Source of the DNA: Sporothrix humicola | Taxonomy: Eukaryota > Ascomycota > Sordariomycetes > Ophiostomatales > Ophiostomataceae | Direction: 5' to 3' | Assembly (NCBI GenBank): GCA_021396245.1 | Contig: WNYE01000104.1 | Coordinates: 1-64,000 of the forward strand | DNA: 64,000 nt | Part shown: positions 10,014-22,156 of the stretch, one piece after another | Layout of the letters: the number at the start of each line of letters is the position of its first letter | How positions within the stretch are numbered: the first letter of the stretch is position 1 | Translations under genes and position numbers: made by a program | Notes under the pieces: model-generated | What the model was told of the DNA's origin: nothing | What the model saw: the letters and a program-made list of their open reading frames with translations, nothing else | Database searches by the model: none

Positions 10014-13000
10014 CTACACGCGGAAGCGGCCCTTCCAGACAGCTTGCCCGCCTTGGCCAGGCCAGTGCTTGTCGCCAGCGTGGCTATCGCCGTCCTTGTT
10101 GCCGCGCTGAGACTCGCCCTCCTTAAGGTGTGGCCTGTTCACCTCCACACGGTTCCAGCCGCGTCCCCAGCCCCAGTATGAGCGTGCACCAGCGGCAGTC
10201 TCGGTTGGTTTCGGCAGTGACGTTGTCTTCACAGGAGGTGCTCCGTACTCATAACCACCTGGCCAGCCCGTTGTCGTCTTCGCTGATGCCGTGGAGGAGG
10301 TCGATGATGAGGTGGCTCTTGCAGCATCAACAGAGGTTGAGGTCTCACCACCGACATCATTGCCATATCCCGCCGGGAAAGACGTGGGCACCGATCGAGA
10401 CGACATACCAGACGATTCCTGGAGTACACGAGTGCTGACGGAGCTGGTGGGACTCACGGGATTCATTGTACTGGTGGTGGTACCACCAAGGTCGAAACTT
10501 CTGGTCATAGAGGTTGATGTTGATACGGCTAGGGGGATGCTATAAGTCACGCTGCTGTAAGAATGGCTTGTACTGAGGCTGACACTAGTACTCAAAGTGG
10601 TGCTGGTACCAAGGCTGGCCGAAGGAATGGTTAAAGTAACGGTGCTGAAGGAATGGCTGGTGCTAGAGACTGCGCCGACGCTAGTGCTCGTACTGAGACT
10701 GATACTGCCACTGAGGCTCGTTGAGGGAACGGTGTAAGTTATGGCATTGGACGAACGGCTGGTCCCAGAAACTGCGTCGGCACTCGTACTGGTGCTCAAA
10801 CTAGCACTGGCACTCAGGCTGGCACTGACGCCGAGTCTTGATGAGGCAGATGCACCAAGAGAAGCAGAGGTAGACTGACCGACAGACGCGGAGCCTGTGG
10901 GATAACCATGGCTCAAGTCTGAGGCAGAGGCAGACAGCGAGCCACCCCGAGAGCCGGATACAGACGCCGAAGCTGACGCAGATGCTGCGGCAGAGGCACT
11001 GAGCGAGGCGGAGGCACCCAATGAAGCAGAAGCTCCGAGAGATGCGGAGTCAGTGTTTCCAATGGAAATCGTAACTGTGGGGTAACCATGACCGGAGCTC
11101 GAAGCGGAAGCAGACAAGGAGCCAGACAGGGATGCTGAAGCAGACTCCGAGGCTGAGGCAGAAGCACCCAGGGAAGCAGAACCAGAGACACCGAGAGAGG
11201 CTGAATCAGTTTTGCTAATAGAAATGGTGCCAGTGGGATAGCCGTGGCCAGAGCTTGAGTCAGATGTAGACAGAGAGCCGGACAATGAGCCCGAGAAGGA
11301 GGCGGATGCAGACTCCGAAGCGGCGCCTGAGGCGCTCAGGGATGCAGAGGCACCGAGAGATGCAGAAGTGGATGCGCCAAGAGATGCGGAGTCGGTCTTT
11401 CCAATAGAGACTGTACCAGTAGGGTACCCGTGGCCCGAGCTTGAAGAAGCTGCAGGCAGCGAGCCCGATAACGATCCGGGCAAGGAGGCAGAAGCGCCGA
11501 GAGAGGCAGAGACATAAGGGCTCAGGGACGCAGAGTCCGTTTTGCCAATTGAAATGGTACCGGTGGGATATCCAGGACCAGAAACGGTTCCACTGGGAGA
11601 TGCGGAGGCAGACGCCGAGGCCGAAGCAGACGCAGACAGAGAGACAGACAGAGATGCAGACAGCGAGACTGAGGCAGATGCAGATGAGGAGTCCGAGACG
11701 GAAATGCCAGTCGATGACGAGCCAGGACCGGTTAAGCGGCCAGAGCTTGTTGAGGAGCCATGACTAGACGTCAACGAGGATGCCAAGCTGGATTCAGGCG
11801 ATGTGAATGAGGTGGCAGACGAAGAAAAGCCAGAAGCAGTAGGGTAGCTAGACTTGGAGCTGGACGGGCCGCTTCTAGTAACCGAGACAGAGCCAGTGTG
11901 CGAGCCAGTGCCCGAGACGCCCAGGGAGGTAGAAGCGCTCAAAGAAGCCGAAACTGAAGCAGAGGCCGAGGCAGATGCAGAAATAGAGGCAGACAGGGAT
12001 GCAGAAAGAGAACCAGACAAAGACGCAGATGCGGAACCACTCAGCGAGCCAGATCCGGTGAGATATCCAGAGTGAGACAGGCTGCTGCCGGTTGACGAGT
12101 AGAGTGATGCCGTAACTGTGATAGTCTTGGACGACTCAACTGTCACATAGGTGGTCGAGTCCACACTGCTGCTGCCGCTGCTGCTGCCGCTGCCGTGGCT
12201 ATTCACGGCACCGGTAGACTCGCTAACGATGGACAGCGGGGACGAATGGGAGTAGACTGCGGATGTATAACTGGTACCGGCACTGGAGCTGGGCGTGGCA
12301 CTGATTATGCTGCTAGAGCCAGCCACTGTGCCAGTGGACTTGCTCAATGACGAGGACAAAGAGGAGTGCGAGTACACGGCCGACGTGTGGCTGCTGGGGC
12401 TGAAGCTGGAGCTGGAGCCGGTCACAATTGGCTTGGACTTACTGACAGACGATATGGGGTGAGGGTACACGGCGGATGTGTAATTGCGGGACGTGCTGCT
12501 GCTGCTCGGGCCAGCGACAGCCCCTGTGGACTCGCTGATAACAGAAGGAGAAGACTGAGAGTACACAGCCGACGTGTAGCTACTAGCGGCACCGTTGCTG
12601 GTTACGCTGCCGACACCGCTGACACTGCCGATACTGCTGTCGCCGCTATGGCCGCTGGCTGCCGCAGTCGAAGACGTTGTCGACAACGGAGACGAGTGCG
12701 AATACACAATAGACGGGTAGCTGCTTGCCGGCGCACTGCTACTGAAGCCACTGCTGCTGGAGCCGCCAGTCACAGCACCCGTGGATGCTGTGCTGAAGGA
12801 TGTCGAAAAGGATTGCGAGGACACGGCAGATGTGTGACCGCCAGAAGCGCTGCTAGGGCCGCCGCTGGAGCTGCTGCCGGGCCCAGTCACGGCTGCCGTG
12901 GACGAAGTGGCCCATGACGGTGTCGAGTGCGAGTACACGAAAGATGTGTAGTTGCCAACAGAGCTGCTGCTGATGCTCGGGCCGGTGACGGCGTCGGTCG

Positions 13001-13684
13001 AAGAAGTGCTGGTCAGGAGCGTGGACTGCGTGGTGTTGAAAGTGCGTGAGAATGAGGTGGTCGAGCAGGACGTTGTGGAGGAGACATTGTAGCTGGGCTT
13101 GGAGGAGACACCACTGCTGGCAACACTCGCCGTGCCGGAAATGGCGTCCGTAGACTTGGACCAGGTCGAGTGGGACGGACCCAGCGACGCCGAGAACGAG
13201 CTCCGAATGGTGCTGACGCTCGTGCTGACGGGGTACTTCTCCGACGTGCACGGCGTGCAGCTGAAACTGCCCGTGGCGGTGACGCTGATTGTCTCGGTCT
13301 CGGTCTTCGTGTATGTCTCCGTGTATGTCTCTGTGCTCACGTCTGTGGTGTAGCTGACACTATCAGAGCACTGGTCATACAGCGTGATGGTCTCGGTCTC
13401 CGTAATGGTAGGGAAACCATAACCATAGTTCCGCTTGACATTGTTGCTGCCGTTTGGGCGGGCTACTACAAAGGTGCCTCTGTTGGGGTGAGGGTACGAG
13501 GTTAGTAACAGGCTCCAGAAATGGCAAGTGCGATTCGTGAGGTTCTTTTCGGCGTCGTTTTGCCCCACGGAGATCGACAGGGCAGGCCTGGCACGCCTGT
13601 GCACTAACAGGGCAAAGGAATTAGGGGCAATTGGTACGCTGGCATTACATACCCTAGGCCAAGAAGGGCTAGTTTCTTGATCAT
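10014..13684 (-). CDS. Very long Ser/Thr/Ala-rich mucin-like cell-surface protein
   Basis: Two exons, 13684..13653 and 13596..10014, with a 56-nt intron (GTATGT ... CACAG); 1,204 residues. Exon 1 gives MIKKLALLGLG, a short signal-like start, though the hydrophobic core is weak. After a small N-terminal region with a few Cys (YDQCSD, CTPCTSEK) and Thr-Glu repeats, the protein is almost entirely Ser, with Ala, Gly, Thr and Val. It has units of the form SxTSAVYSHSSP (residues about 250-480), alternating Ser-Ala tracts, and at least five longer units containing GYPTGTISIGKTDSASLGAS (10,880-11,600). Such low-complexity regions are usually heavily O-mannosylated, as in fungal adhesins and wall proteins. 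The C-terminus is charged with GWGRGW and lacks a GPI-type hydrophobic tail. No ligand-binding domain is recognisable, so adhesion is only a possibility. Confidence 0.8.
10880..11620 (-). repeat. Intragenic tandem units of the Ser-rich protein
   Basis: At least five imperfect units of roughly 150-180 nt each encode a GYPTG(T/S)(I/V)S(I/V)(G/S)(K/N/Q) block followed by a Ser-Ala tract. Lengths of the tract differ from unit to unit in whole codons, as expected of a recombining coding minisatellite. Confidence 0.78.
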
Positions 13685-13745
13685 AGTTGACAGGTGAGTG
13701 ACAGGTGGCGTGTAAGTCGACAAATGCACCAACCAGACGTTTTGG

Positions 13746-13752
13746 TATTATA
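13746..13752 (-). promoter_or_regulatory. TATA-like box of the Ser-rich gene
   Basis: TATAATA on the minus strand, about 62 nt upstream of the ATG at 13684. Position and sequence fit a core promoter; this is inference only. Confidence 0.35.
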
Positions 13753-15667
13753 GAGGCAGAAGGACAGACAAAAAAAAAAAAAGGAGCAGGTAGAGTAGAA
13801 GGATGGCTAGGAAATAAGGGGTGTGTGAAATGTGAAGATGATGGGGACTAAAAATCAACTATGTTAATAAAGGAAAGATAGAGAGAGACGAAGAAGAGAA
13901 AGGGAGGAGGGGAAGGGGGTCAAGAGACTGTATCTCACTCACAATGCCTTTCCCTGCGACGATGCAAAGGCGAAGATCATGAGGAGGAAATGGGGGCAGA
14001 GAAGAAAGGGGCAGTGGAGAGGGAAAGATGTATAAGGAACAAAGAAGATGGCGATGCTGCTTGAAATCTTCCTTTTTTTTCTTGTCTGAATGTGGGAGAC
14101 ATTGATGCCTTCTTATATATTTCTGTCTCGCTTGAAAGCAGCATCGAGCCGAGGAGATCCTTTTGTTTTCTATTTCTTTTTACCCCTTCTCTGTATTTTT
14201 TTCTCGTATATCCATAAATTATGCCACACTTCTTTTTCTCCAGTGTCATCCTTGCCATTTGCGTATCATCCGTTTGTTTTGCCTTGTTTCCTTCTCCTTC
14301 TGATTTATTATCATTCCTGATTCATTCCATCGATGTTTTCCCTATTATTTTCCTTCATTCTCATTTTGCCCGTGTGTATTTGCCTTTCGTCCTCTCCTCA
14401 CGCCCCCCTCCAGAACTTCCAGAACTGTGTTCTACCACATGCCCTTGCTATTCGCACCCTCCTTGTGGAAATCAACCCTGTCCGTTTTCTCGCCAGAACT
14501 TCAGCTTTAGCAATGTACGCATCGTTGATCCTGTTTCCTGCATCTGTGCTACCAAGCTGTGCGTTTTGTTTACTATTTCCCTACAATATTCATATGTTGT
14601 ACCGCTCAATGATGGCTGAAGAAGGGAGAAAAATGTGAAAATAAATACTAAATAAATGCATAGTCTTGTTCTTTCATGACACTACTCCTGTATATCTCAT
14701 CTATCCACACTGTATATTATTTATTGCTCGCAACCTTGGCCCCGTGAGCTCCAGGGAATACCCATGTGGTTCGGCTGTGTACCCGTTCCGGGAGACGTGC
14801 TTTTCTTCCGCTGTCCGTCCCCGAGACCCGAGAGGATCTGTTTCATACGGGTGCCCGCTCCTGAACCAATGCCTTACTTTGAGAATGGCCACTGCTTGTA
14901 AGGATGGCTATGACTCTAATTCCGCATATTGATTGATATCTGCATGTAATTGCACATTTTTTTATGGGGGCATGTTAATTGTTTGCGAGACTAGGAGTGT
15001 ACGTCGTTTATTTGATATTGAGACTGTCATAACTTTCTCCGCTTCCCTCTCCTCCCCCATTTTGGCTTCCGACAAGCGCTGTTATTCTGTCCGTGGGACT
15101 CTGCATAAGCCCTTTCGGGCGCATTGTCGACGGAAAAAAATCATCCACCTGTGTCAGCTTCTCGCCGTCCGATGTGAGATCCTGTTTGGGTTGCTCATTC
15201 TTCCTGGGACCCTTGTGTTCCTGCTTGAATCCGGACATTGCAATATTTGTCTATATTTTATCTGAATTAAGTAGAATAATAAAGACGTGATAGCTCAGCT
15301 TGACTCGGAGTTGCACACTTCATGACCTGACTCGCACCTTATGGATCGCTAGCTTGCTTTATTTTGTCACCATGTCATGTTTCCTCATCTCTTCGACCCT
15401 GGTCTCTTCGCCTCGCCGACATCTGATATTTGGAACCAAGTCAGCTGTCGTTACTTTTTATCGTCTGTTTATAAATTCATTTATTTTTCCTATCTTTTTA
15501 CCTCTTTGCATTTTCTTCACCATTTTGTGCACCGGGATGCTCAGATATCTAGGCAGTGGCAAAAGTGGAGTGGGTTTTGTTTTAAATGGGGGATATGAAT
15601 TGATACCTATCAAGACCATTGAATGAGATGAGCAAAACCTCGTTTTAACAAGGTTTCTACACTTCAT

Positions 15668-15744
15668 GAAGAAGAAGAAGAAGAAGAAGAAGAAGAAGAA
15701 GAAGAAGAAGAAGAAGAAGAAGAAGAAGAAGAAGAAGAAGAAGA
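15668..15744. repeat. (GAA)n trinucleotide microsatellite
   Basis: About 25 uninterrupted GAA units in the gene-poor block. It lies in no supportable coding frame. Pure homopurine tracts of this length can form triplex structures. Confidence 0.92.
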
Positions 15745-18727
15745 AAACAAAAAAAATAGGGGTTGTAGCCGCAAGCTAATAGCTGGGATTCACACGAAAC
15801 CAATCCTGCTCAGCATCGAGTCGAGACCATTAAGGCCTTCTTCCTCTAGTCAAGCTTCGTTATCTCGTACTGTAATATATACACGACAGTATGCTTTAGT
15901 GTTAAGCAAAAAGAAATAGTGGCGATCTCACGGAAGAGCACCCTAGCTTCTGTATGACAGATCGCGACATTGGTGGATCCAAGCGAGATCAGGAACAGAC
16001 GAGATCCTGTACATACTTTTTTTGGCAAGGATCTGCTGTTTGTAGTTGATCATAGACACAAAACCAATATCGTGGATTGATTGGAGCTACGGCAACACTT
16101 TAGCGAGATAGATGGCATGAGGGTCAAACACCATTTGATATTTTCCCTAGCCCTAGTCGCATCTCCGACACCTAGAAGAAAGAAATAAGTTAAGGCAAAA
16201 TCCACGTGGAAATATGAGGCCGAATTTGAAGTACATAGTAGTCGCTGTCACGGCTGCCTTTACATTTCTATTTGTGGGTAGATAGGGTGCATGGCGACAT
16301 TTTTCAGATGTAGACACCCACACCCATATAGGTATCTTGGTCAATGCAAGGGCGATAGAACCGTCCGTGAGAAGAAGAAATAAACCAAGTGTACTGAAAG
16401 TAAAAAAAAAAGGAAGAAAAAAACCCCGTCGAAGCAAGCAAGTTAATAGACAGTGAAAAGTACACAAGAAACTATGTGCCATGCAAAAGGGAGGCTGATG
16501 TCAAACGAGATGTCACACAAGAGACAGCGCCAGCCGATGGCTTGCTGCCGTTGCCCTTGCATAATTTGTTTGTTTGTTCCTGCATGATTGCGCTGAAGAT
16601 TTTCTTGCCCCTTGTACGTCGTACCTTGCTCATCCTTGTCTTGTGCTTGTCTGTTTCCTGTTTCTTGATTTTACCCGATGCCCAACACACATCATTCATT
16701 GATGTCTATTATTATTTTTTCTCGGGGGTTTATCATGATTTTTTTACTGGCACGATGCAGCTCGTGCTTTCGGACCTTTACTTGTTTGTCATGTGTACAC
16801 GGTGTGCCAGGCCTCTGAATGTGGTGGGCTTGCCGTGCTGCGCGTCGTGACCGGTGTACGGGGTGGGCAAGCATTGGAAATTCACCAGTGACGACCTATC
16901 CGCGACCTTTGTCTGTAAACACGGTGTGTTAGTAGCTGATGTAGTTTCTATCCCACGTAGCAAAGCTCGAGGCAGGGAGCACGCGTAGTCCGTAGACGGG
17001 CGGACTGGCCTAGACGCTCATACCAAAAAAAGGAGGGGAAAAGAAAAAAGAGAAGAAAAAAAGAAGAAGAAATAAAAAAAGACCATCACGGGCGCACAAG
17101 CGCCGGGGGCTGATATCAGCGAGACCCTAGAGAGTGGACCCTTGGAAGCTACTACCATCTTGTGTAGGTTTCTTCGAGAACTCGTCCAGCCAACTACTAG
17201 CCAGCGTAAACTTGGCTTCCGGTACTAGACCCGGGAGGTTGTTTGTCTGGGAGTCGGTTTGCCTCTTCCCACTGGCCGGCCCTGGTACCACGGCAATCCA
17301 TGTTTTATTTTGACAGTGACGTGACACTTGACAGTCAATCTGGCACAGCGTAAAATTAGTGTGCCCGATGCGGATCGCGAGGTTACCGGGCAAAATCGCG
17401 CGTAAGTGGTTGGCCTACTCCGTACACTCGACAAACAATACAAGGTAAATACAAAATCCTGCCGGAGAAGCATGTGCAGGAAATGTCTAATGGGGCCAGT
17501 GCAGCCGTTCTAATACGGCACCACTCCATGTTGTCAGATGGGTTTTGTGTATTTCGTGTACTCCGTAGTCCCGAATTGACGACGCCTTGGTAATACCAAA
17601 CCCTGGTTTGCAAGCTTTGGTTCCTGGTGCTAGGGCCAAAAGAGATGAGAGTACTTAAGGATCGTGACTTTTGTCGGCTCGATAGGGTGTTCTTATTTTT
17701 ACGCTCATAGCCCCTGGCACTCGTTTTTCTTCTTCTTCTCCCCCCCTCTTCCTTTTCTCTTTATTCTCTCTTTCTCTCACTTTTCTTTCCCCTGTTTTCT
17801 TCTCCTTCCTTTTAAATAAAAAGGAACCTTCCGGCTACCTGAAATGCAGACGACCTTTAGACCAAGTGCTGATTGCACGTTTGAGCCATATGTGGCCTTT
17901 ATGGTTCGTCGCGTGTCTTATTGCTGAATAAAAAAGATCTGGGTGAGAAGGAGACATGACCAAGGTATCCAAAATAAAAAACCATGTCTCGAGTAAGGCC
18001 AGAAATGGAAAAACAACAATAGAATAAGTACCCAACGAGCGATGGAACAGGGGGCGGGACATGTGGGATCCCACCTGGCCCGAGAACAAACGAACACTGG
18101 GCCGTCTGGTGAAAGCTTGCCACGTTCTGGGCGCAATTAACGGCGTCGTCGCCTCTTCGGAAAAGCCGTGCTAAAAAAATACGGAGAAACAAGAAATTCA
18201 GGATACACAGAGAAAAGTCAATAATTTATGTTGTGACCAACTCGAGAGGGATTGAAAACCGACCCGTTTTAGGACGGTAGGTGTTTGTGGTCATTCCGTG
18301 CATTTGGTGGTTGGAGTACTGTAAGATTACCTACTGGGAGTTAGTTTGTGCCATATTTGTGCCACGTGGGGAGCTGAGCTAAAATTGTCTCTGTTCCTTT
18401 TCTTATGTCTTATGTCTCGTTCGTGATCTTTATTTCTATTTTTCACTATGATTTTATTTTACTTTTTACTTTCTTGAGAGGGGAGGGGGGTGGATTCCCA
18501 ACCCTTTCCTTCGCCCGATCTGATTTGTTGGTTGATGCAACCTGTTTCCTGGTTATCGGTGTCTTTCTCCTCTGGTCTCCCCTTTACGACAGCTGTCCTT
18601 TGCTCGATCATCTGTTTGCCGGGCCCCCTTCAACCCCAAAGAACTCGCCTTTATCACGGTCCATAGTCTCGCTTTTGGATACGTGCCGTGAACGCTCGGT
18701 GTGGTTTTCCCTCGTGGAAACTGACAG

Positions 18728-19501
18728 TCAAACAACCTCGGCGATCATCTTGGCCGCATCTGCAGGCCCACGCAGGTAACGATCCTCCGCCGTCTTCCAG
18801 TTGATGATTTTCCAGATGTTCTCGACATATGCCGCCTTTCCGTTTAGATACTGCAAATAGTAGGCATGCTCCCACATGTCGACACCCAGGATGGGAATCT
18901 CGCCACCAACCGGCGGGTCCTGGTCCTTGGTCGTCATGATGCGCAGGCCTGTGGCCGGCTCAAGCACCAGCCAGCCCCAGCCGCTGCCTTTGATGCCCAG
19001 GAGCGCAGTGGAAAAGGCCTTTTTGAAATTATCGACACTACCCCATGTCTGGTTAATGTCTTTGACCAGTGTCGGGGCAGCAGCTCCTGACGGCTCCGAC
19101 TCGGTATTGCCGGCTGGGGTAAGGTTACGCCAGAACAGCGAGTGGTTGATGTGGCCACCGCCGTTGAAGCGGATGGCTTCCTGAAGAGTCACTTGCGTGG
19201 CCACATCTCCCGAAGCCACGGCGGCGGTCAGCAACTGCAAGGATTTGTTGAGATTGTCGACATAAGCCTGGTGATGCCGCTTGTGGTGCAGCTCCATGAT
19301 CTGGGCCGAGATGCTGGGCTCAAGTGCCTACGGGTGGGGAGGATGGGAGGTAAAGGTAGGGCGGATGGTCAGTTCATGACACGCGGCTTGGTGGAAGAGC
19401 ACAGATCCCAACGGGAGACATTGAGGGAGGTGGGTGGAAGTTTCTGAACTCACATTGTAGGCGTATGGAAGAGCCGGTAGGGTGTAGGTTTTGGTAGACA
19501 T
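18728..19501 (-). CDS. Manganese superoxide dismutase, no visible presequence
   Basis: Converts superoxide to peroxide and oxygen. Exon 1 19501..19454 (MSTKTYTLPALPYAYN), intron 19453..19328 (donor GTGAGT, acceptor CCGTAG), exon 2 19327..18728; 215 residues. Metal ligands expected for Fe/Mn SOD are present: His30 (MELHHKRHHQ), His78 (GGGHINHSLFW), Asp166 and His170 (GVDMWEHAYY). The active-site Gln in DQDPP (residue 152) sits in the C-terminal domain, the arrangement of Mn enzymes. Mature-type sequence TYTLPALPYAYN begins four residues after the Met, so no mitochondrial targeting peptide is encoded in this model, and no ATG lies in the open frame upstream. That suggests a cytosolic Mn-SOD, as known in some fungi, unless an upstream exon is missing. 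Divergent from the small gene at 20,376. Confidence 0.93.
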
Positions 19502-20375
19502 GGTTCTGGGCGGCGTGATAAAAAAAGGGATCTTTGTTTGCGACGTGGCAAGGAACAAGCAGGATGGTGCGATGCGATAATTATGGTGGGACAACGGAGG
19601 ACGTGGCAGGCGGGTTAGAGTGAAGACAGTTTAAAAAGAGAAATATAAGAGGAGGAGGAAAGACAGAGAAAGGGGGACAGGAGAAAAAGGTCAGGGCGAA
19701 GAGGACAGCGGCGAGGACGAGGGGACGGAACCAAAAGCCGACGAGATGACGAGATGGTCAAAAAAGGAGGCGTGCTGTGAAAGTCGACCATAATGGCGCC
19801 GCCAAAGCCGTGCATCGCACCACACAAAACCCCGTCAAATATCATCCCCTCCTAGACTATGAATGGCGCCGAGGGCTTCCCGCCAGCATCCGCACATAAT
19901 TTTGAGGTTGTCGCGACGTCGTAAATGCTGATGATCGAAACACCTCTTTGGCCACCGACTAGCGCGTTCCTATGGCAGGTGGGCTCGGAGATGGGTGACT
20001 TGATTTTGCTAGCGTTTTGGGTGTATATGCAAGTACCTTTATTCTCCCGCAAACTTGCTCAAACTGTCTCTGGCCTACGACAGTCGACTTTCGTGCTGAA
20101 CAACAGCAGCACATACATAGCCAATATGCAGCATGGTTTGTACTGTGTAAGGTGATCGTAGCAAGTTTTGATCAGATTTTAATAAGATGCAGCGGGTGCC
20201 AGCCTCGCCCAGTTACAGGCTTTGTGAGTCTACTCCCGCCAGCCTGACATTCTTCCAGCCCTTTTCTCGTTCAACATACTCTTGCCCAAGATCATATCAA
20301 GAAGCGGGAGCAACACAACATTGGAAAAAAAGGAATCAAACCACCTAAAAACAACCCCGAATTGTCTCTGTCACA
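19502..20375. other. Divergent promoter region
   Basis: Shared upstream region of the superoxide dismutase (-) and the small unknown gene (+). The SOD side is purine-rich on the plus strand (19,610-19,700). No gene or clear regulatory site was identified. Confidence 0.5.
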
Positions 20376-20976
20376 ATGTGCGGCGTCGAATTGCCAGCGT
20401 CCTCGTACGCCCACCGGTTTGGTGCACTTGCAATCATGAGCTCGCCTGTCTTACCTTCCTCGTCCGTGGCCTCTTCCACGTCATCTTCACCAACAGTATC
20501 CCGTGAAGTGAGCCCCGATAGCTCGAGCCTCTTGTCAGGAAGCGTTGCATTCTTCAACGACACAGATCACGACTGCCAGGTGGCCACGCATGTCCAGTTT
20601 TCGCCGTCCGTACCTCTCCCGGCTGGAGGATGCTCTTCTCTTCTCTTGAACATTCAGTAAGTTTTTCTATGTATGCAATTTTGGGACAGCCAAAAGATCA
20701 CTGTCACTGACACACCATAGTGACTTCGGAGGCGTCTATCTTGACATGACAACGGCCTTGGTCACATCAAGGCAGCATTGCGGGCCCTTCTTGCAACGGC
20801 TGCGAGAGCCTTTACACTTGCATGTAGGCGAAGATCGTCACGGAAACAGGGGAATCATCGGGCACCGCGTAACCATGTATCGCATTCCGCAAACCCCATC
20901 CGACCAAACATCGGCCATGGTGGTATCAGAGGGAATCGTAGGTTTTAACAGCTTGCCAAGGACAGGAGCGTCGTAA
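20376..20976 (+). CDS. Small protein of unknown function
   Basis: Two exons, 20376-20656 and 20721-20976, joined across a 64-nt intron with consensus donor GTAAGT and acceptor CATAG; the codon CAT is split and the frame continues; 178 residues. The N-terminus (MCGVELPASSYAHRFGAL) is followed by a Ser-rich stretch, then VAFFNDTDHDCQVATHVQFSP and LLLNIHDFGGVYLDMTTALV, which look like alternating beta-strands. The C-terminal half contains HLHVGEDRHGNRGIIGHRVTM. Four Cys are present. There is no signal peptide, membrane helix or motif I can name. Good splice sites and a preserved frame support a real gene; the function is unknown. Confidence 0.6.
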
Positions 20977-22156
20977 ACAGGTCCATTGGGGGCCTTTTTT
21001 ACCATTGCATATATCTTCACAGTGGCTGTATGCTGTATTCTCGTTATTTTATCTTTATCTTTCGTCGTTCTTATTCTTTATTTTTGAGAGAAAACGAACT
21101 GAGAGTTGAGTTCATTTTTAATCTCAGTCTTAAAAAAAAAAAAAAAAATGGAACAGTTATATAAAACTCGAACGGGGTTGCATCAATTGTCGTTGCCTCA
21201 CGCTTTGGGTCGACGGTCGGGCTGTCCGTAACGACGTAAGTAGACGCGGAGAGTGCGGACGTACACATAAGACCCTTGATTGGACGTTCTGTTTCTTTTG
21301 TACAAGTCGCCCTGGTTCCTGCATGCAGATGGCGGATAAAATCAAAACTTCCAGGCAATCAACGTGATATGTTCCAGCGTAGTAACAGTCCTTTGCAGCT
21401 TGCAATATCGAAAATATCAACCGGCTGATTTTTCCGGCGACCGCTCAGTCGGGTGTAAGGTAAATCCAACCAAGATGCAGATGGCCAAAGATTCCTTTTT
21501 TGGACACTCCCTTCCCACTGCCACGACTCCGGGGCCCCTCTGTTCGTTTTTCTTTTTCTTTTTGAGTACCAAAATCTCTCATTCACAAATAACATTGATG
21601 TGAAGATGAATATTAGGCAACCAGAAGACTAAATCAGAATTAAAAAAGCGATAATAGATATGAAGTTGAACAATTTATATAATTTGTTAACAACTGAGAA
21701 CCCGTTGCTATTATCATCGCCAAGGAGCACACAATTAAAGAAGTGTGTTTGGCATTCCTATACTGCAGACGGATTATAGCGACAGCAAAGTGCAGTCAAA
21801 TTGCACGTCCGTTATACTACCTGCATTTAATCTGTTCACCGGATCCCCAAGAGTCTCTATGTTCCATCCGGGCCGACACGAGAAACAAGTAGTTTAACGG
21901 CACCGACCAGGAGGAAACATGACGGACTGGCTGTAGGGCCAGCTTCTACGGTTTCCTGGATGAATATAAGTATAAGAGTACCATCACCAGTCTTGGCGTG
22001 CCAGGATTCATGTTCCCCCCTCATTCTTTCTATCTTCTTTTATTCCCTGGTTTGCTTTTTGGTTGGCTTGAGCCTTTCTTTCATGCCCGTGACATTGTCC
22101 TTTCTATTGTTTCTCCATCTCGTCTCACCCAAAAAACACAGTATAGCACAGGCGTC
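20977..22156. other. Intergenic; TATA-like pair near 21,965
   Basis: AT-rich DNA with a short poly(A) near 21,131-21,147 and no supportable gene. Two adjacent TATAAG hexamers at 21,965-21,976 lie about 180-190 nt upstream of the FAD oxidase ATG and could be its core promoter. Confidence 0.45.

Larger units (their letters stand above)
13685..18727. other. 5-kb gene-poor region
   Basis: No open frame here shows a recognisable domain, a plausible splice pattern or protein-like composition. Contents: purine-rich leader to about 13,960; T-rich DNA; a GAA microsatellite (15,668-15,744); A/G-rich stretches near 17,030-17,080; a pyrimidine tract at 17,725-17,812 followed by an ATG with a 27-codon frame; and two TACTCCGTA motifs (17,416 and 17,559). 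I saw no tRNA, rRNA or transposase. Confidence 0.55.

Noticed and set aside
11441..12075. Plus-strand Glu/Ala/Asp-rich frames
   Set aside because: Antisense shadows of the Ser-rich repeat region.
15668..15744. GAA array as a coding poly-Glu or poly-Lys tract
   Set aside because: No open frame with protein-like flanks includes it.
17843..17926. 27-codon frame after a pyrimidine tract
   Set aside because: The promoter-like context is suggestive, but a peptide this short cannot be supported from sequence alone.
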